This document shows, piece by piece, positions 1 through 9,345 of a stretch of 64,000 nucleotides of DNA. This DNA comes from [Clostridium] leptum DSM 753 (GTDB lineage Bacteria; Bacillota; Clostridia; Oscillospirales; Acutalibacteraceae): positions 1-64,000 of the forward strand of contig DS480350.1 of the NCBI GenBank assembly GCA_000154345.1, in the 5' to 3' direction. Each line of letters opens with the position of its first letter. Positions within the stretch are counted from its first letter, which is position 1. The notes under the pieces are model-generated. The model did not search any database and was not told where the DNA came from. It saw only the letters and a program-made list of their open reading frames with translations. The translations under genes were made by a program, and so were the position numbers.

Positions 1-247
1 TTCTAAAATTGTATGCTATTTTGTATCGCTCCGCTTCTTTTTTAATGGGCCGGGAACGAAATTTATAATGTATAATCATACTTTTTAGGGCAAAACAACG
101 ATTTGCGCTATCGGCTGACGGTATACATGATGGTTCCGCGGTGTTTCCGCATTTGGAAGGCTGTACTGCGCCGGCAGATAATTGTTTTTTGTGAGCGCCG
201 TGCCGAATGAAGCTTTTTATTTATCTACAGATCAATGGAGAAAGACA

Positions 248-961
248 ATGCCTACTATTTCTGATATTTTACGAACAGAGAAAAAATACCCTTTGGATTA
301 TTTGGACGCCCGCAAATTATGCGGAAAGCTGAATCGGGTTTTACAGCCGGATCCCCATTGCGCCGGAACGGACGGATATCTGGTGCGTTCCCTTTACTTT
401 GATTCTTACGATAACGAGGACTATTTTGACAAGGCCGCGGGGCTGGAAAACCGCAAAAAAATACGCCTCCGCATTTATTCGCCGGACGATGCCTTCGCGA
501 AATTAGAGTGGAAGCAAAAGCAGGGGGCCGCTCAAAGAAAGCGGAGCATGACGGTATCGAGAGATCATGCGCAGAGGATGGCCCAGGGAAGCTATTCCTG
601 CCTTTTGGAATACGACGACCCTTTGGCCAAGCAGTTTTACAGTGTAATGCGCTCCCGGGCTTATTTGCCGCGCAGTATTGTGGAATACCGGCGGTACGCG
701 TTTGCTTTGGCCGCCAATGACACCCGTATTACGCTGGACAGCCGTTTACGGGCCTGTGAAGCAAGTTCGGCGCTTTTTTCCCAAGAACTTCCCTTTTATT
801 ATCCGGCTGCTTCTCCTAGCCGGGTGACGCTGGAAGTGAAGTATAATCATTTCCTGCTCAGCTACATAAAAGAAGTTCTTTCGCCGTATATCACTGCTGA
901 GACCGCCAGCAGCAAGTACTGCGCGTCGCGCAGATATAGCTTAGGAGGTATTACTTTATGA
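248..961 (+). CDS. VTC-domain (polyphosphate polymerase-like) protein
   Basis: The 237-residue cytosolic protein is a single VTC domain. It shows the family's opening EKKYPLD segment, the strand pattern RSLYFDSYDNEDYFDK, the basic strand RKKIRLRIY and the LEWKQKQ strand, which together build the triphosphate-tunnel-type barrel. In yeast, VTC4 of this family makes polyphosphate; the role of bacterial homologues is not settled. The next two genes encode a DUF4956 protein and a CotH kinase, a trio that recurs beside exopolysaccharide genes. I chose the ATG at 248 because GGAG lies a few bases upstream; the frame is open back to 182, but the extra N-terminus does not look like part of the family. 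The stop overlaps the next start, so the genes are translationally coupled. Confidence 0.85.
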   Translation: MPTISDILRTEKKYPLDYLDARKLCGKLNRVLQPDPHCAGTDGYLVRSLYFDSYDNEDYFDKAAGLENRKKIRLRIYSPDDAFAKLEWKQKQGAAQRKRSMTVSRDHAQRMAQGSYSCLLEYDDPLAKQFYSVMRSRAYLPRSIVEYRRYAFALAANDTRITLDSRLRACEASSALFSQELPFYYPAASPSRVTLEVKYNHFLLSYIKEVLSPYITAETASSKYCASRRYSLGGITL

Positions 962-1632
962 ACCAGGATATTCTTTCTTATATTATGAACCATGCGGGAA
1001 GCCTTTCCCTGCAAGAGATTTTGGTGAATTTTATCGCCGCCATCGCGGTTGGCGGCGTAATTTTCCTTTCCTACCGTTTTTCACATTCCGGGGCCCTTTA
1101 CAGTGGAAAATTCAACGTGTCCCTTTGGATGCTCACCTTAGTGACCACGCTGGTCATGTGCGTCATCGGCAATAACATCGCGTTAAGCCTCGGCATGGTG
1201 GGCGCTTTATCGATTGTGCGTTTCCGTACCGCGATAAAGGATGCTAGGGACACAGCCTACATTTTTTGGGCGGTCGCGGCAGGAATCTGCTGCGGCATTT
1301 CCGATTTTATGATCGCTGTCCTGGGCAGTGTGGTGATCTTTTTATTGATGCTGGTTCTTGGCAATATTCAGGGGAATAACCGTTATCTTCTCATTGTCCG
1401 GGGAGGAGCCGCCGCGGGAGAGAAAATCGAACAGGCGGTGCAGGAGGTTTACGGGGGAAAAGCGAGGCTGTGCGTAAAAAATTCCGCCCGGGAATCTGTG
1501 GAATATATCTATGAGCTTTCCCAGAAGCTGCTGCAGCGCACGGAAAATGTGGACATCAGCGAAAGGCTGTTTCAGATGGACAGCGTGGAGACGGTTGATC
1601 TGGTGAGCCAGAATGACGAAATCACCTCTTGA
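958..1632 (+). CDS. DUF4956 family membrane protein
   Basis: The protein has 224 residues, with about four hydrophobic segments in the first 145 residues and a soluble C-terminal half. The conserved stretch around residues 80-97 (GMVGALSIVRFRTAIKD) is the hallmark of DUF4956 and may be a phosphate-binding loop. The start overlaps the upstream VTC gene by four bases (ATGA) and follows an AGGAGG-type site. The function is unknown. Membership of the VTC-DUF4956-CotH trio suggests a membrane partner that helps the CotH or VTC protein act on an exported polymer or its assembly machinery; that is inference. Confidence 0.85.
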   Translation: MNQDILSYIMNHAGSLSLQEILVNFIAAIAVGGVIFLSYRFSHSGALYSGKFNVSLWMLTLVTTLVMCVIGNNIALSLGMVGALSIVRFRTAIKDARDTAYIFWAVAAGICCGISDFMIAVLGSVVIFLLMLVLGNIQGNNRYLLIVRGGAAAGEKIEQAVQEVYGGKARLCVKNSARESVEYIYELSQKLLQRTENVDISERLFQMDSVETVDLVSQNDEITS

Positions 1633-1642
1633 GGTGGGGACT

Positions 1643-3241
1643 ATGAAAAAATCCGTCAAGGCTGCCTTAGCTGTTACGTTGTCGGCGGTGGTGCTGTGCG
1701 CCGCTTTAGGCTGGTGGCAGTTTTCGCAGACAGACTTCCAGGAAAGGCAGGTCCATCATGAGTTAGCCCAGGAGGCGGATCCGTCTATAGGCGACGCTGA
1801 AATTCCTGAGGATTTTATCGTGGGCAATGATTTCACCTCGCATCTGCCTCTGGTAGTGATCGATACCGCAGGGCAGGAGATTGTGAATTATAAGTATTAC
1901 GACGCGGAAATAGACGCTTTTGTGGAGCCTGCGGATGTAGATCCTTATACCAGGATGACCGTGAGCGTGATCGATAACGGCAGCCATGTGAACCGTTTGG
2001 GGGATGCGCCCGCGGTACAATCTTCGGGTAAATTGAAAATCCGGGGCAATACGTCCGCTTCCAGCAGGTATCCGAAAAAGCAGTACCGGATCAAGCTGCT
2101 GACGGAAACCGGAGAGAAGAACTCCGTCGGGCTGATGGGAATGACGGCAAGCGACGACTGGATTCTCAACGGAACCCCGTTGGACCGTTCTCATCTGCGC
2201 AATTATCTGGCTATGAATATCGGCGGAATGGTGTTTCCGGAAACGCCGGATATGCGCTACTGCGAGGCTGTTTTAAAAACAGACGCCGGATATGAATATT
2301 TAGGACTTTATATTCTGTATGAGGCAGTGGAGCGCGGAGAAGGAAGGGTGGAGCTTTCCCGTTATGACGAAGGCCAGGTTCAATGCGATTTTCTTCTGCG
2401 CCGGGACAGATATGAAACCGAGGGCATTATCCTGGATACCTATGCCACAAGGGAGGGGCTTACAGAAGAGTATTTAGAGGTGCAATACCCGCCTCAGGAC
2501 CGGATTACGCCGGAAACGGTTTCCTGGATTACGGAACAGATCAATCAGATAGAGCGGCTTCTTTATTCTGAGAATGTGCCGGATATGGCCGAAGTAGAGC
2601 GGTATTTAAATGTGGACACCTTTGTGGACTATTTTATCATTAACGAGTTTTTTATGAATTACGACGCGGGGCTCCATTCCACGTATCTGCACCAACAGAT
2701 TGGCGGTACTTTAGAAATCGGCCCTTTGTGGGACTTTGACGGAGCGATGGACAATTATGATAAAGAGCTGGGTATGTTTTATGAAACCACAATGGAGGTG
2801 CGTTCCTATCTGGACGCCTTGCTGAAGGTGCCAGGATTCGCGGAAAGGGTGGAGTCGCGGTACCACGAGTTGAGAAAGACGGTTCTTTCCCAGGAGTATT
2901 TGGAAAGCTTTATTGACCAGGCCCAGGCGTTTCTGGGAAACGCCGCCGCTAGAGACGCCAGCAGATGGGACGCGGTGTTTGCCGCCGCGCTGCCTGAGCT
3001 GGAGGAGGAGGAAACGGGGCTGACCGTTGACCGTACAGTTTCCAGCTCCCAGGAGGAAAGCCAGCGTATAAAGGATGTTTTGGCGCTCCATGGAGAATAT
3101 TTAGATGAAAATATCCAGTCGCTGGAGCGGTACACGGATACCTGGATTTACGGCGGTCAAAACGCGAATTTCCTTTCAATTTTATTTATTCTGGCGTTTT
3201 TTATTTCTATTGTCTTGATTCAGCGGGCTCGCAAGAACTAA
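1643..3241 (+). CDS. membrane-anchored CotH kinase family protein
   Basis: The protein has 532 residues when started at ATG 1643, which has GAGGTGGGG just upstream; the frame extends ten codons further but without a ribosome site. A signal-anchor lies at residues 1-25, the CotH domain spans roughly 60-420, and a C-terminal membrane helix (FLSILFILAFFISIVLI) is followed by a basic tail. Family marks are KKQYRIKL (nucleotide-binding Lys), SHLRNYLA, LYILYEAVERGEGRVELS and the metal-binding WDFDGAMDN. Bacillus CotH is a spore-coat protein kinase. Here the protein is predicted to sit outside the membrane beside a cellulose-synthase-like operon, so a role in polysaccharide assembly is more likely than sporulation. 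Confidence 0.85.
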   Translation: MKKSVKAALAVTLSAVVLCAALGWWQFSQTDFQERQVHHELAQEADPSIGDAEIPEDFIVGNDFTSHLPLVVIDTAGQEIVNYKYYDAEIDAFVEPADVDPYTRMTVSVIDNGSHVNRLGDAPAVQSSGKLKIRGNTSASSRYPKKQYRIKLLTETGEKNSVGLMGMTASDDWILNGTPLDRSHLRNYLAMNIGGMVFPETPDMRYCEAVLKTDAGYEYLGLYILYEAVERGEGRVELSRYDEGQVQCDFLLRRDRYETEGIILDTYATREGLTEEYLEVQYPPQDRITPETVSWITEQINQIERLLYSENVPDMAEVERYLNVDTFVDYFIINEFFMNYDAGLHSTYLHQQIGGTLEIGPLWDFDGAMDNYDKELGMFYETTMEVRSYLDALLKVPGFAERVESRYHELRKTVLSQEYLESFIDQAQAFLGNAAARDASRWDAVFAAALPELEEEETGLTVDRTVSSSQEESQRIKDVLALHGEYLDENIQSLERYTDTWIYGGQNANFLSILFILAFFISIVLIQRARKN

Positions 3242-3265
3242 ATCAGCGTGAGGGTAGGTGGATGA

Positions 3266-5569
3266 ATGTCCAAAGTTAAAATTAAAAACGTAAATGAAAA
3301 AACCATAAAGGAAAAATTCTGGGTTTGGTGCGCCATAATCTCAATGACAGTATATGTGGTTTGGAGAATCTTTTTTACGGTGCCCGATCATAACATATAC
3401 GGCTGGGTGGCCACAATCTGCGGAATTTTTTTGGTAGCCGCGGAGACGATCTCCATGCTGGAGGGCACGGAGCATTTTACACGGCTCCGCAGGAAAAGTA
3501 TTCCTGAAAAGCCGGTGCTCCCCCTGGATTGGTTCCCGGATGTAGACGTATTCATCGCTACCCATAATGAATCTGCGGACCTTCTCTATAAAACAGTCAA
3601 CGGCTGCAAGCATATGAGGTATCCAGACCGGAAAAAAGTGCATATTTACCTGTGCGACGACAGTAACCGCCCTGAGGTAGCGGCGTTGGCAAGAAAAATG
3701 GGCGTAGGCTACTTTGGAATGGAGGAGAATAAGCTGGCTAAGGCGGGAAACCTGAATCACGCGTTAAGCCTGACCCATTCCCCTTACGTGGCCACCTTTG
3801 ACGCCGACATGATCCCGACCCGGGAGTTTTTAATGGAAACCGTTCCCTATATGTTTCTGCCCAGGCTGAAGCAGTTAGACGACGGCACATGGGCGGAGCG
3901 TTCTGAGGACGAAGTGGATGAGGATTTTAAAATGGGATTCATTCAAACGCCTCAGAGCTTTTATAATCCGGATTTGTTCCAGTTTAATTTTTACAGTGAA
4001 AAGCGCATCCCCAATGAGCAGGATTTCTTCTTCCGGGAAATCAACGTGGGGCGCAACCGGGCCAACGCGCCGATTTACGCCGGCTCTAATACCCTGATCT
4101 CCCGGGAAGCCCTGGATGAGGTGGGAGGCATTGCTACCGGAACCATCACTGAAGACTTTGAAACCGGAATCAAAATTCAGGCGAAGGGGTATACCTGTTA
4201 CGCCCTGGATAAGGCTTTGGCCCACGGCTTGGCGCCTACCGATATCGACAGCCTGATCCGGCAGCGGGTCCGCTGGGGAAGAGGATGCATATCCTCTCTG
4301 CGCCATGTCCATCTGCTGTTTCATCCGAACCTGAAGCTGAATACAAAATTAAGCTATATTTCCTGCTGGCTTTATTGGTGGACCTTTTTCAGACGGTTTA
4401 TTTACATTATTTCCCCCATTTTATTTGTTGTGTTCGGAATCCCGGTGGTGATCTGCGGCCTTTGGGAGCTGCTTTTAATCTGGCTGCCGTCCTATCTTTT
4501 GTATAACCACGCTTTGAAAATCACCTCCGGAAAGCTCAGAACCCAGCGCTGGAGCAATATTGTGGATACGGTCATTTTTCCCTATATGATTTTGCCTATC
4601 CTTTTGGAAACCCTGTTCATCAAAGAGAAAAAGTTCCACGTCACCAATAAGGAGCGTACCGCTGGAAAGAAATCTGATTTTCAATTAGCGGTTCCCCATA
4701 TTTTGCTTCTGGTTCTGGATGGGTACGCGCTCTTTTTAGCGGTTTACACCTCGATACATACCTACAATTATGGTATGGCCATCATTATTTATTGGCTGCT
4801 GATGAATGGGCTCAGCCTGTTCATGGCGCTGTTTTTCATGTCCGGACGGAAAAACCTGCGCGCCAACGACCGTTTCACGGTGGAATTTCCGGCGGAAGTG
4901 GATTACCACGGGAAAAAATATTACGGCGTGACAGGAGATGCTTCTGAAACCGGGCTGTCTTTAATTTTTTCTCAAAGCGCCTATCTTCCTCACGAAAAAG
5001 GAGAAGAAATGGAAATTCGGCTGAAAACCGAAAGGTATGAAGCGGTGGTAAAGGGCACGGCTGTCCAGGTGAGCAAGCAGGAGGACGGCTCCTGGAGATA
5101 CGGCGTTAAGCTGAGCGAATTAGATGAAGAGAACAAAGCCTCTTATTTTCAGATGCTTTACGACAGGGACCACAGCCTTGCCAAGCAGATGGGAAAATCC
5201 GTCAGTATTTTCGAGGACGTTTTTCTGAATATTCACCGCCGGGCCGAGAGAGGAACCCAGTCCAGGCGTGCCTTGCCCCGGGTGGATCTGGGGCTGGAAC
5301 TGCCGACTGTCACCGGCGGAAAGGTGCGCATAGTGGACTGCAACTATGAATTCGCGCGGCTGGAGGCGGTGGACGCGATCCTGCTGCCCTATGAGCAGGT
5401 GAAGGCGCCCGGCGGAGTGATGATTTGCCGCCAGGTCGAAGGCAAAGCCGGGCTGTATCAAATAGAAAACTGGCAGGAATTGCTTTTTAACGGTGTGTTT
5501 GACACGCTTTTCGCTCAGGCCGATTACGCTTTGCCTGAAGAAAAAGAGCCTGCCCCCGCGAAAAGCTGA
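3266..5569 (+). CDS. cellulose synthase-like GT2 glycosyltransferase with PilZ domain
   Basis: This 767-residue BcsA-like processive glycosyltransferase would polymerise a beta-glucan (probably from UDP-glucose) and extrude it through its own membrane channel. Two N-terminal membrane helices precede the catalytic domain, which carries the DD motif near residue 130 (CDDSNRP), DAD near 179, TEDFETG near 296 and QRVRWGRG near 332. Several membrane helices follow, then a PilZ domain with R532xxxR536 and D558xSxxG563, the c-di-GMP-binding signature. About 130 residues after the PilZ domain match nothing I recognise. The gene sits in the middle of the operon, between the CotH and MBOAT genes. Post-translational activation by c-di-GMP is the expected control. 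The exact polymer (cellulose or another beta-glucan) cannot be read from sequence. Confidence 0.93.
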   Translation: MSKVKIKNVNEKTIKEKFWVWCAIISMTVYVVWRIFFTVPDHNIYGWVATICGIFLVAAETISMLEGTEHFTRLRRKSIPEKPVLPLDWFPDVDVFIATHNESADLLYKTVNGCKHMRYPDRKKVHIYLCDDSNRPEVAALARKMGVGYFGMEENKLAKAGNLNHALSLTHSPYVATFDADMIPTREFLMETVPYMFLPRLKQLDDGTWAERSEDEVDEDFKMGFIQTPQSFYNPDLFQFNFYSEKRIPNEQDFFFREINVGRNRANAPIYAGSNTLISREALDEVGGIATGTITEDFETGIKIQAKGYTCYALDKALAHGLAPTDIDSLIRQRVRWGRGCISSLRHVHLLFHPNLKLNTKLSYISCWLYWWTFFRRFIYIISPILFVVFGIPVVICGLWELLLIWLPSYLLYNHALKITSGKLRTQRWSNIVDTVIFPYMILPILLETLFIKEKKFHVTNKERTAGKKSDFQLAVPHILLLVLDGYALFLAVYTSIHTYNYGMAIIIYWLLMNGLSLFMALFFMSGRKNLRANDRFTVEFPAEVDYHGKKYYGVTGDASETGLSLIFSQSAYLPHEKGEEMEIRLKTERYEAVVKGTAVQVSKQEDGSWRYGVKLSELDEENKASYFQMLYDRDHSLAKQMGKSVSIFEDVFLNIHRRAERGTQSRRALPRVDLGLELPTVTGGKVRIVDCNYEFARLEAVDAILLPYEQVKAPGGVMICRQVEGKAGLYQIENWQELLFNGVFDTLFAQADYALPEEKEPAPAKS

Positions 5570-5593
5570 TCCATACGGTTAGGAGGCATTTTC

Positions 5594-7027
5594 TTGGTTT
5601 TTTCCAGTATCATATTCCTGTTTTTCTTTCTGCCTGTCGTATTAGTGCTGTACTATACGGTCTGCGCCCCCAGCGTGGCCATGCGCAACGGGCTGCTGCT
5701 TCTGACCAGCTTGTTTTTCTATGCCTGGGGCGAGCCGAAAAACGTACTGCTGCTCATAGGCTCCTGCGTGCTTAATTGGGGGATTGCTTTGGCGATTTCC
5801 CGCTGGCGCCGGTATGGAAGGCTGCTTTTAGTTTTGGACTGCGCGGCCAACCTGGGGGTGCTGTTTGTTTTCAAGTATTTGGGATTCGCCGTAACTAATC
5901 TGAAAGCAGTTCTGGGAGACTCGTTTCTGCCCCAGGTGGATATTGCGCTGCCCATCGGTATTTCATTCTTTACGTTTCAGGCGCTGAGCTATGTCATCGA
6001 CGTGTACCGCGATACAGTGCGGGTGCAGAAAAATCCCTTTTATGTGGCGCTGTATATCGCCCTGTTTCCCCAGCTGGTGGCCGGGCCTATCGTACGGTAC
6101 AGCACCGTCGCGGAAGAGATCCGAAACCGGGTTCACAGCTGGGAACTGCTGAGCGAGGGAGCCTGCAGATTCGTTCAGGGCCTGGCAAAAAAGCTGCTTT
6201 TGGCCAATACGTTTGCGGTGGTGGCGGATAATATTTACAGCCTGACGGAAGCCGGGCACCAGCTGGTAAAGATCCCGGTTACCTTGGCGTGGCTTGGATC
6301 CTTTGCCTATACCCTGCAGATCTTTTTTGACTTTTCCGGCTATTCGGATATGGCCATCGGCCTCGGAAAGATGTTCGGGTTCCATTTCGAGGAAAACTTC
6401 AATTATCCCTATATTTCTAAATCCGTAAGCGAGTTTTGGCGCCGCTGGCATATTTCCCTTTCCACCTGGTTCCGGGAATATGTGTACTTTCCCCTGGGCG
6501 GCTCCCGGGTGGAAAACAAAGACAAAATGGTGAGGAACCTTTTGGTGGTTTGGCTTCTGACCGGCCTTTGGCATGGGGCTAATTGGACCTTTGTGTTCTG
6601 GGGGCTCTTTAACTTTGTATGCCTGCTGCTGGAGCGGCTGTTCCTTTTTGAAAAATGGAAGGCGCATCCGGTTTGGAAGCACTTGTATACCATGCTGATG
6701 GTAAACTTCGGCTGGGTATTATTCCGAAGCGAAAGCTTTTATCAGTTCCAGGAATATCTCGGGAATATGTTCGGATTGAATGGGAACGGCTTTTTCAGCG
6801 GCCAGGCCCTTATGTTTTTACAGGAATACGCGGTGTATTGGGTGATTGGAATACTTCTTTGCCTGCCGGCCGCCGGTTGGTTGAAAAAGAAGCTGGCTTC
6901 CCTGCCGAAGCTGTCGAAAACAAGCTTTGCCGTGGTTTATCCTGTGGGAATGGCGGGACTGTTTTTCGTCTGCGTCACCTATTTGGTGCGCAGCGGCTAC
7001 AATCCGTTTATTTATTTCAACTTTTAA
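5594..7027 (+). CDS. MBOAT family O-acyltransferase (AlgI-like)
   Basis: The 477-residue polytopic membrane protein belongs to the AlgI/DltB/PatA branch of MBOAT acyltransferases. Conserved features are LPIGISFFTFQALSYVIDVYR, the FPQLVAGPIVRY segment, FFDFSGYSDMAIGLG, FWRRWHISLSTWFR, and the presumed catalytic His327 in LTGLWHGANWTF. Such proteins pass an acyl group, usually acetyl, across the membrane to an extracellular partner that esterifies a polysaccharide. The DHHW protein encoded next is the natural partner. Translation starts at TTG 5594, seven bases after a perfect AGGAGG (5581-5586); no ATG fits as well. Confidence 0.92.
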   Translation: MVFSSIIFLFFFLPVVLVLYYTVCAPSVAMRNGLLLLTSLFFYAWGEPKNVLLLIGSCVLNWGIALAISRWRRYGRLLLVLDCAANLGVLFVFKYLGFAVTNLKAVLGDSFLPQVDIALPIGISFFTFQALSYVIDVYRDTVRVQKNPFYVALYIALFPQLVAGPIVRYSTVAEEIRNRVHSWELLSEGACRFVQGLAKKLLLANTFAVVADNIYSLTEAGHQLVKIPVTLAWLGSFAYTLQIFFDFSGYSDMAIGLGKMFGFHFEENFNYPYISKSVSEFWRRWHISLSTWFREYVYFPLGGSRVENKDKMVRNLLVVWLLTGLWHGANWTFVFWGLFNFVCLLLERLFLFEKWKAHPVWKHLYTMLMVNFGWVLFRSESFYQFQEYLGNMFGLNGNGFFSGQALMFLQEYAVYWVIGILLCLPAAGWLKKKLASLPKLSKTSFAVVYPVGMAGLFFVCVTYLVRSGYNPFIYFNF

Positions 7028-7036
7028 GGAGGAAGC

Positions 7037-8272
7037 GTGGTGAAGCATCCACAGAAGCTCGGACAAATGATATTTGCCGCGGTCTTTTTCTGTTCCGTGA
7101 TAGGCTACGGGGCCTTGAATCTTTGGTACGCGAAAGAGCCCTTGGCGGAGAACGTCCAAGAGGCTTGGGATAACATCCGGGAGGAGCCTGCGGCGGAAAC
7201 AGTAGTGAACGCGGTGGCAGACTTGGATACGGCTGTTACGGAAAACACGCTGTTCCGGTATCCGCTGCTGGAATGCTACGGCGGGATGCAGCTGGCCTTG
7301 GGAAAGCACGAGGAAAATGCTTTTGACGTGGTAAAGGATAAGGATGGCTACCTGCACGGCGGGAACTTCTGGACCGGCTTTGGAGATGATACCAAAGAAT
7401 TGGCGGTGAGAGTGCGCCGTCTGGCCGACGCCATGGAGGAGCGAGGAACAAAGGTGGGCTTTGTTCTTCCTCCTATGAAGGTGGTGCAGCAGCAGGCGGC
7501 TTATGCGGGGATTCCCTACAATGATTTTACAGAGCAGGCGGATTCCCTGCTGCGCTGGCTGCGGTATTATAGCGTGCCTTATCTGGATCTGCGGGAGTCG
7601 TTAAAAGACGACAATCTTTCCTATGAAGAAACCTATTACAAAACAGATCACCACTGGAGTCCCTTAGCCGCGTTTGCGGGCTTTCGCGACACGGTGGAAT
7701 GGATGAATTTCCAATGGAACGCGGGGCTGGATCCTGCAGGGGATTTTCGCGACCTGAGCCAATATGAAACAAAGAATTTTCCCGGCCTGATGCTGGGTTC
7801 TCAAGGCCGGGATGCCGGCGTGGTGTATTCCGGCGGAACAGAAGACTATCAGGTGTACTATCCTAAGTCCGGCGGAGACTTTACCTGGATCCACGGCGAG
7901 CCGGATCATCTCGAAAGTGAGGAGGGAGCGTTTGTTCCCACTCTATTGCAGCTGGAAACCAAGAGGGGCCTTTACGAGCTGGCGGCCAGTAACCTGTACT
8001 TGAATTCTGTTCAGGAATATGACAGCATTGAAAATCACAGCCTGGAGGATGGCGCGTCTGTGCTGCTGCTTCGGGATTCCTACGCATCGCCGCTGGCGGC
8101 GTTTTTGTCTCAATGCTGCGGCCAGCTGGATATGCTGTGGGCGCAGAAATACAGCGGCGACGAGATGATGGATTATCTGGAAGCGCATGATTACGATTAT
8201 ATTTTAGTTATGCTGTATCCTGAAAACTTGACCTATGAGAATTTTCCTTTTTATGAAAGCGAGGGCCTATGA
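7037..8272 (+). CDS. DHHW-motif AlgJ/AlgX-like polysaccharide acetylation protein
   Basis: The 411-residue protein has an N-terminal signal-anchor and an SGNH-hydrolase-like extracellular domain. The name-giving D204-H-H-W207 is visible in YYKTDHHWSP, and the presumed Ser motif RDSYASP is near residue 345. Members of the AlgJ/AlgX/WcdI group transfer acetyl groups onto polysaccharides, working with an MBOAT protein. The start is GTG 7037 (or the adjacent GTG 7040), just after AAGGAGGAAG. Its end overlaps the GH5 gene by four bases. The MBOAT + DHHW pair predicts an O-acetylated polymer, as in other clostridial cellulose loci. Confidence 0.87.
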   Translation: MVKHPQKLGQMIFAAVFFCSVIGYGALNLWYAKEPLAENVQEAWDNIREEPAAETVVNAVADLDTAVTENTLFRYPLLECYGGMQLALGKHEENAFDVVKDKDGYLHGGNFWTGFGDDTKELAVRVRRLADAMEERGTKVGFVLPPMKVVQQQAAYAGIPYNDFTEQADSLLRWLRYYSVPYLDLRESLKDDNLSYEETYYKTDHHWSPLAAFAGFRDTVEWMNFQWNAGLDPAGDFRDLSQYETKNFPGLMLGSQGRDAGVVYSGGTEDYQVYYPKSGGDFTWIHGEPDHLESEEGAFVPTLLQLETKRGLYELAASNLYLNSVQEYDSIENHSLEDGASVLLLRDSYASPLAAFLSQCCGQLDMLWAQKYSGDEMMDYLEAHDYDYILVMLYPENLTYENFPFYESEGL

Positions 8273-9345
8273 AATATAACTTGAGATGGCGGAGGCTTTT
8301 TGTGACAATATCCTCTTTTTTAATCCTGGGATCAGCAGCGGGATGCAGCCAGCCGGCCGTCACAGGACCGGATTCCCAGACACAAGAGGGAAACGGAGTA
8401 AAATCTCACGGCGCTTTGCGGGTAGACGGCGCTTCCTTATGTGACGAAAACGGCAATCCGGTTGTTTTGCGGGGAATGAGCAGCCACGGGATTTCTTGGT
8501 ATCCCCGCTATTTGAATGGCGGAGCGATGAAAACCTTAAAAGAGTATGGGGCGAATTTGTTTCGGATCGCCGCTTACACGGAGCCTTCCGGGGCATACTT
8601 GGAGAATCCCGGCCGAACCCTGGATTATTTGTATATGGGAGCGGAGAGCGCTCTGGCTGAGGACCTGTATGTAATATTGGACTGGCACATATTAAACGAC
8701 AGCGACCCCAATGAGCACATTGAGGAGGCGAAAGATTTTTTTGACCAGCTCAGCGCTCATTACGCCGACGAGCCGGGGATTCTTTATGAGATCTGCAACG
8801 AGCCCAATGGAGACGTTACCTGGGAACAGATTTCCGCTTATGCGGAAGAGGTGATCCCAGTCATTCGGAAAAACGCTCCGGATGCGGTAATTTTGGTGGG
8901 GACCCCCAATTATTGCAGCCATTTGGACGGTCCGCTTTCCGATCCTCTTCCTTTTGAAAATATTATGTATTCCTATCACCGGTACGTGGATATTTCCGTA
9001 GAGGAAGCCGGCTGGGCCGGCCCCTTTCAGAAATATACGGAGCAAGGCCTGCCGGTCTTCGTGACCGAATGGGGTGTATCCGCCGGGGAACAGGCATATT
9101 TTGAGGACGAAGAGGAAAGCCAGCCGGCCGACGCGGAGCTTTATCCTGAAACCGCGGAGCCGTTTTTAGACGCTATGGATCGCTATCAGATCAGCTGGGC
9201 GGGCTGGGCTCTCTGCAATAAGGCGGAATGGCACAGCGCGATCCGGCCGGATTGCACGAAATACAGCGGCTGGGATGAGGATGACCTGACGGTTTCCGGT
9301 AAATTAATGTTCAGCCGGTTTCTGCCGGAGGTTGATGGCCAATGA
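8269..9345 (+). CDS. secreted GH5 glycoside hydrolase lipoprotein (cellulase-like)
   Basis: The 358-residue protein has a lipoprotein signal peptide (lipobox GSAAGC, Cys26 anchored to the membrane) and a GH5 (beta/alpha)8 barrel. Markers are VLRGMSSHGISW at the start of the barrel, the acid/base Glu178 in YEICNEPNGD, the SYHRY histidine strand, and the nucleophile Glu267 in FVTEWGVS. Within a cellulose-synthase operon, an anchored endoglucanase would trim or release nascent glucan, like BcsZ in Gram-negative systems and the GH5 enzyme of clostridial cellulose loci. The gene overlaps both neighbours by four bases (ATGA junctions), so it is part of the same operon. Confidence 0.92.
   Translation: MKYNLRWRRLFVTISSFLILGSAAGCSQPAVTGPDSQTQEGNGVKSHGALRVDGASLCDENGNPVVLRGMSSHGISWYPRYLNGGAMKTLKEYGANLFRIAAYTEPSGAYLENPGRTLDYLYMGAESALAEDLYVILDWHILNDSDPNEHIEEAKDFFDQLSAHYADEPGILYEICNEPNGDVTWEQISAYAEEVIPVIRKNAPDAVILVGTPNYCSHLDGPLSDPLPFENIMYSYHRYVDISVEEAGWAGPFQKYTEQGLPVFVTEWGVSAGEQAYFEDEEESQPADAELYPETAEPFLDAMDRYQISWAGWALCNKAEWHSAIRPDCTKYSGWDEDDLTVSGKLMFSRFLPEVDGQ

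Noticed and set aside
1..181. Possible c-di-GMP riboswitch or promoter before the exopolysaccharide operon
   Set aside because: Two TATAAT copies occur at 64 and 71, but no matching -35 is visible, and I could not align the leader with the conserved GEMM core. The operon start may lie left of the window.
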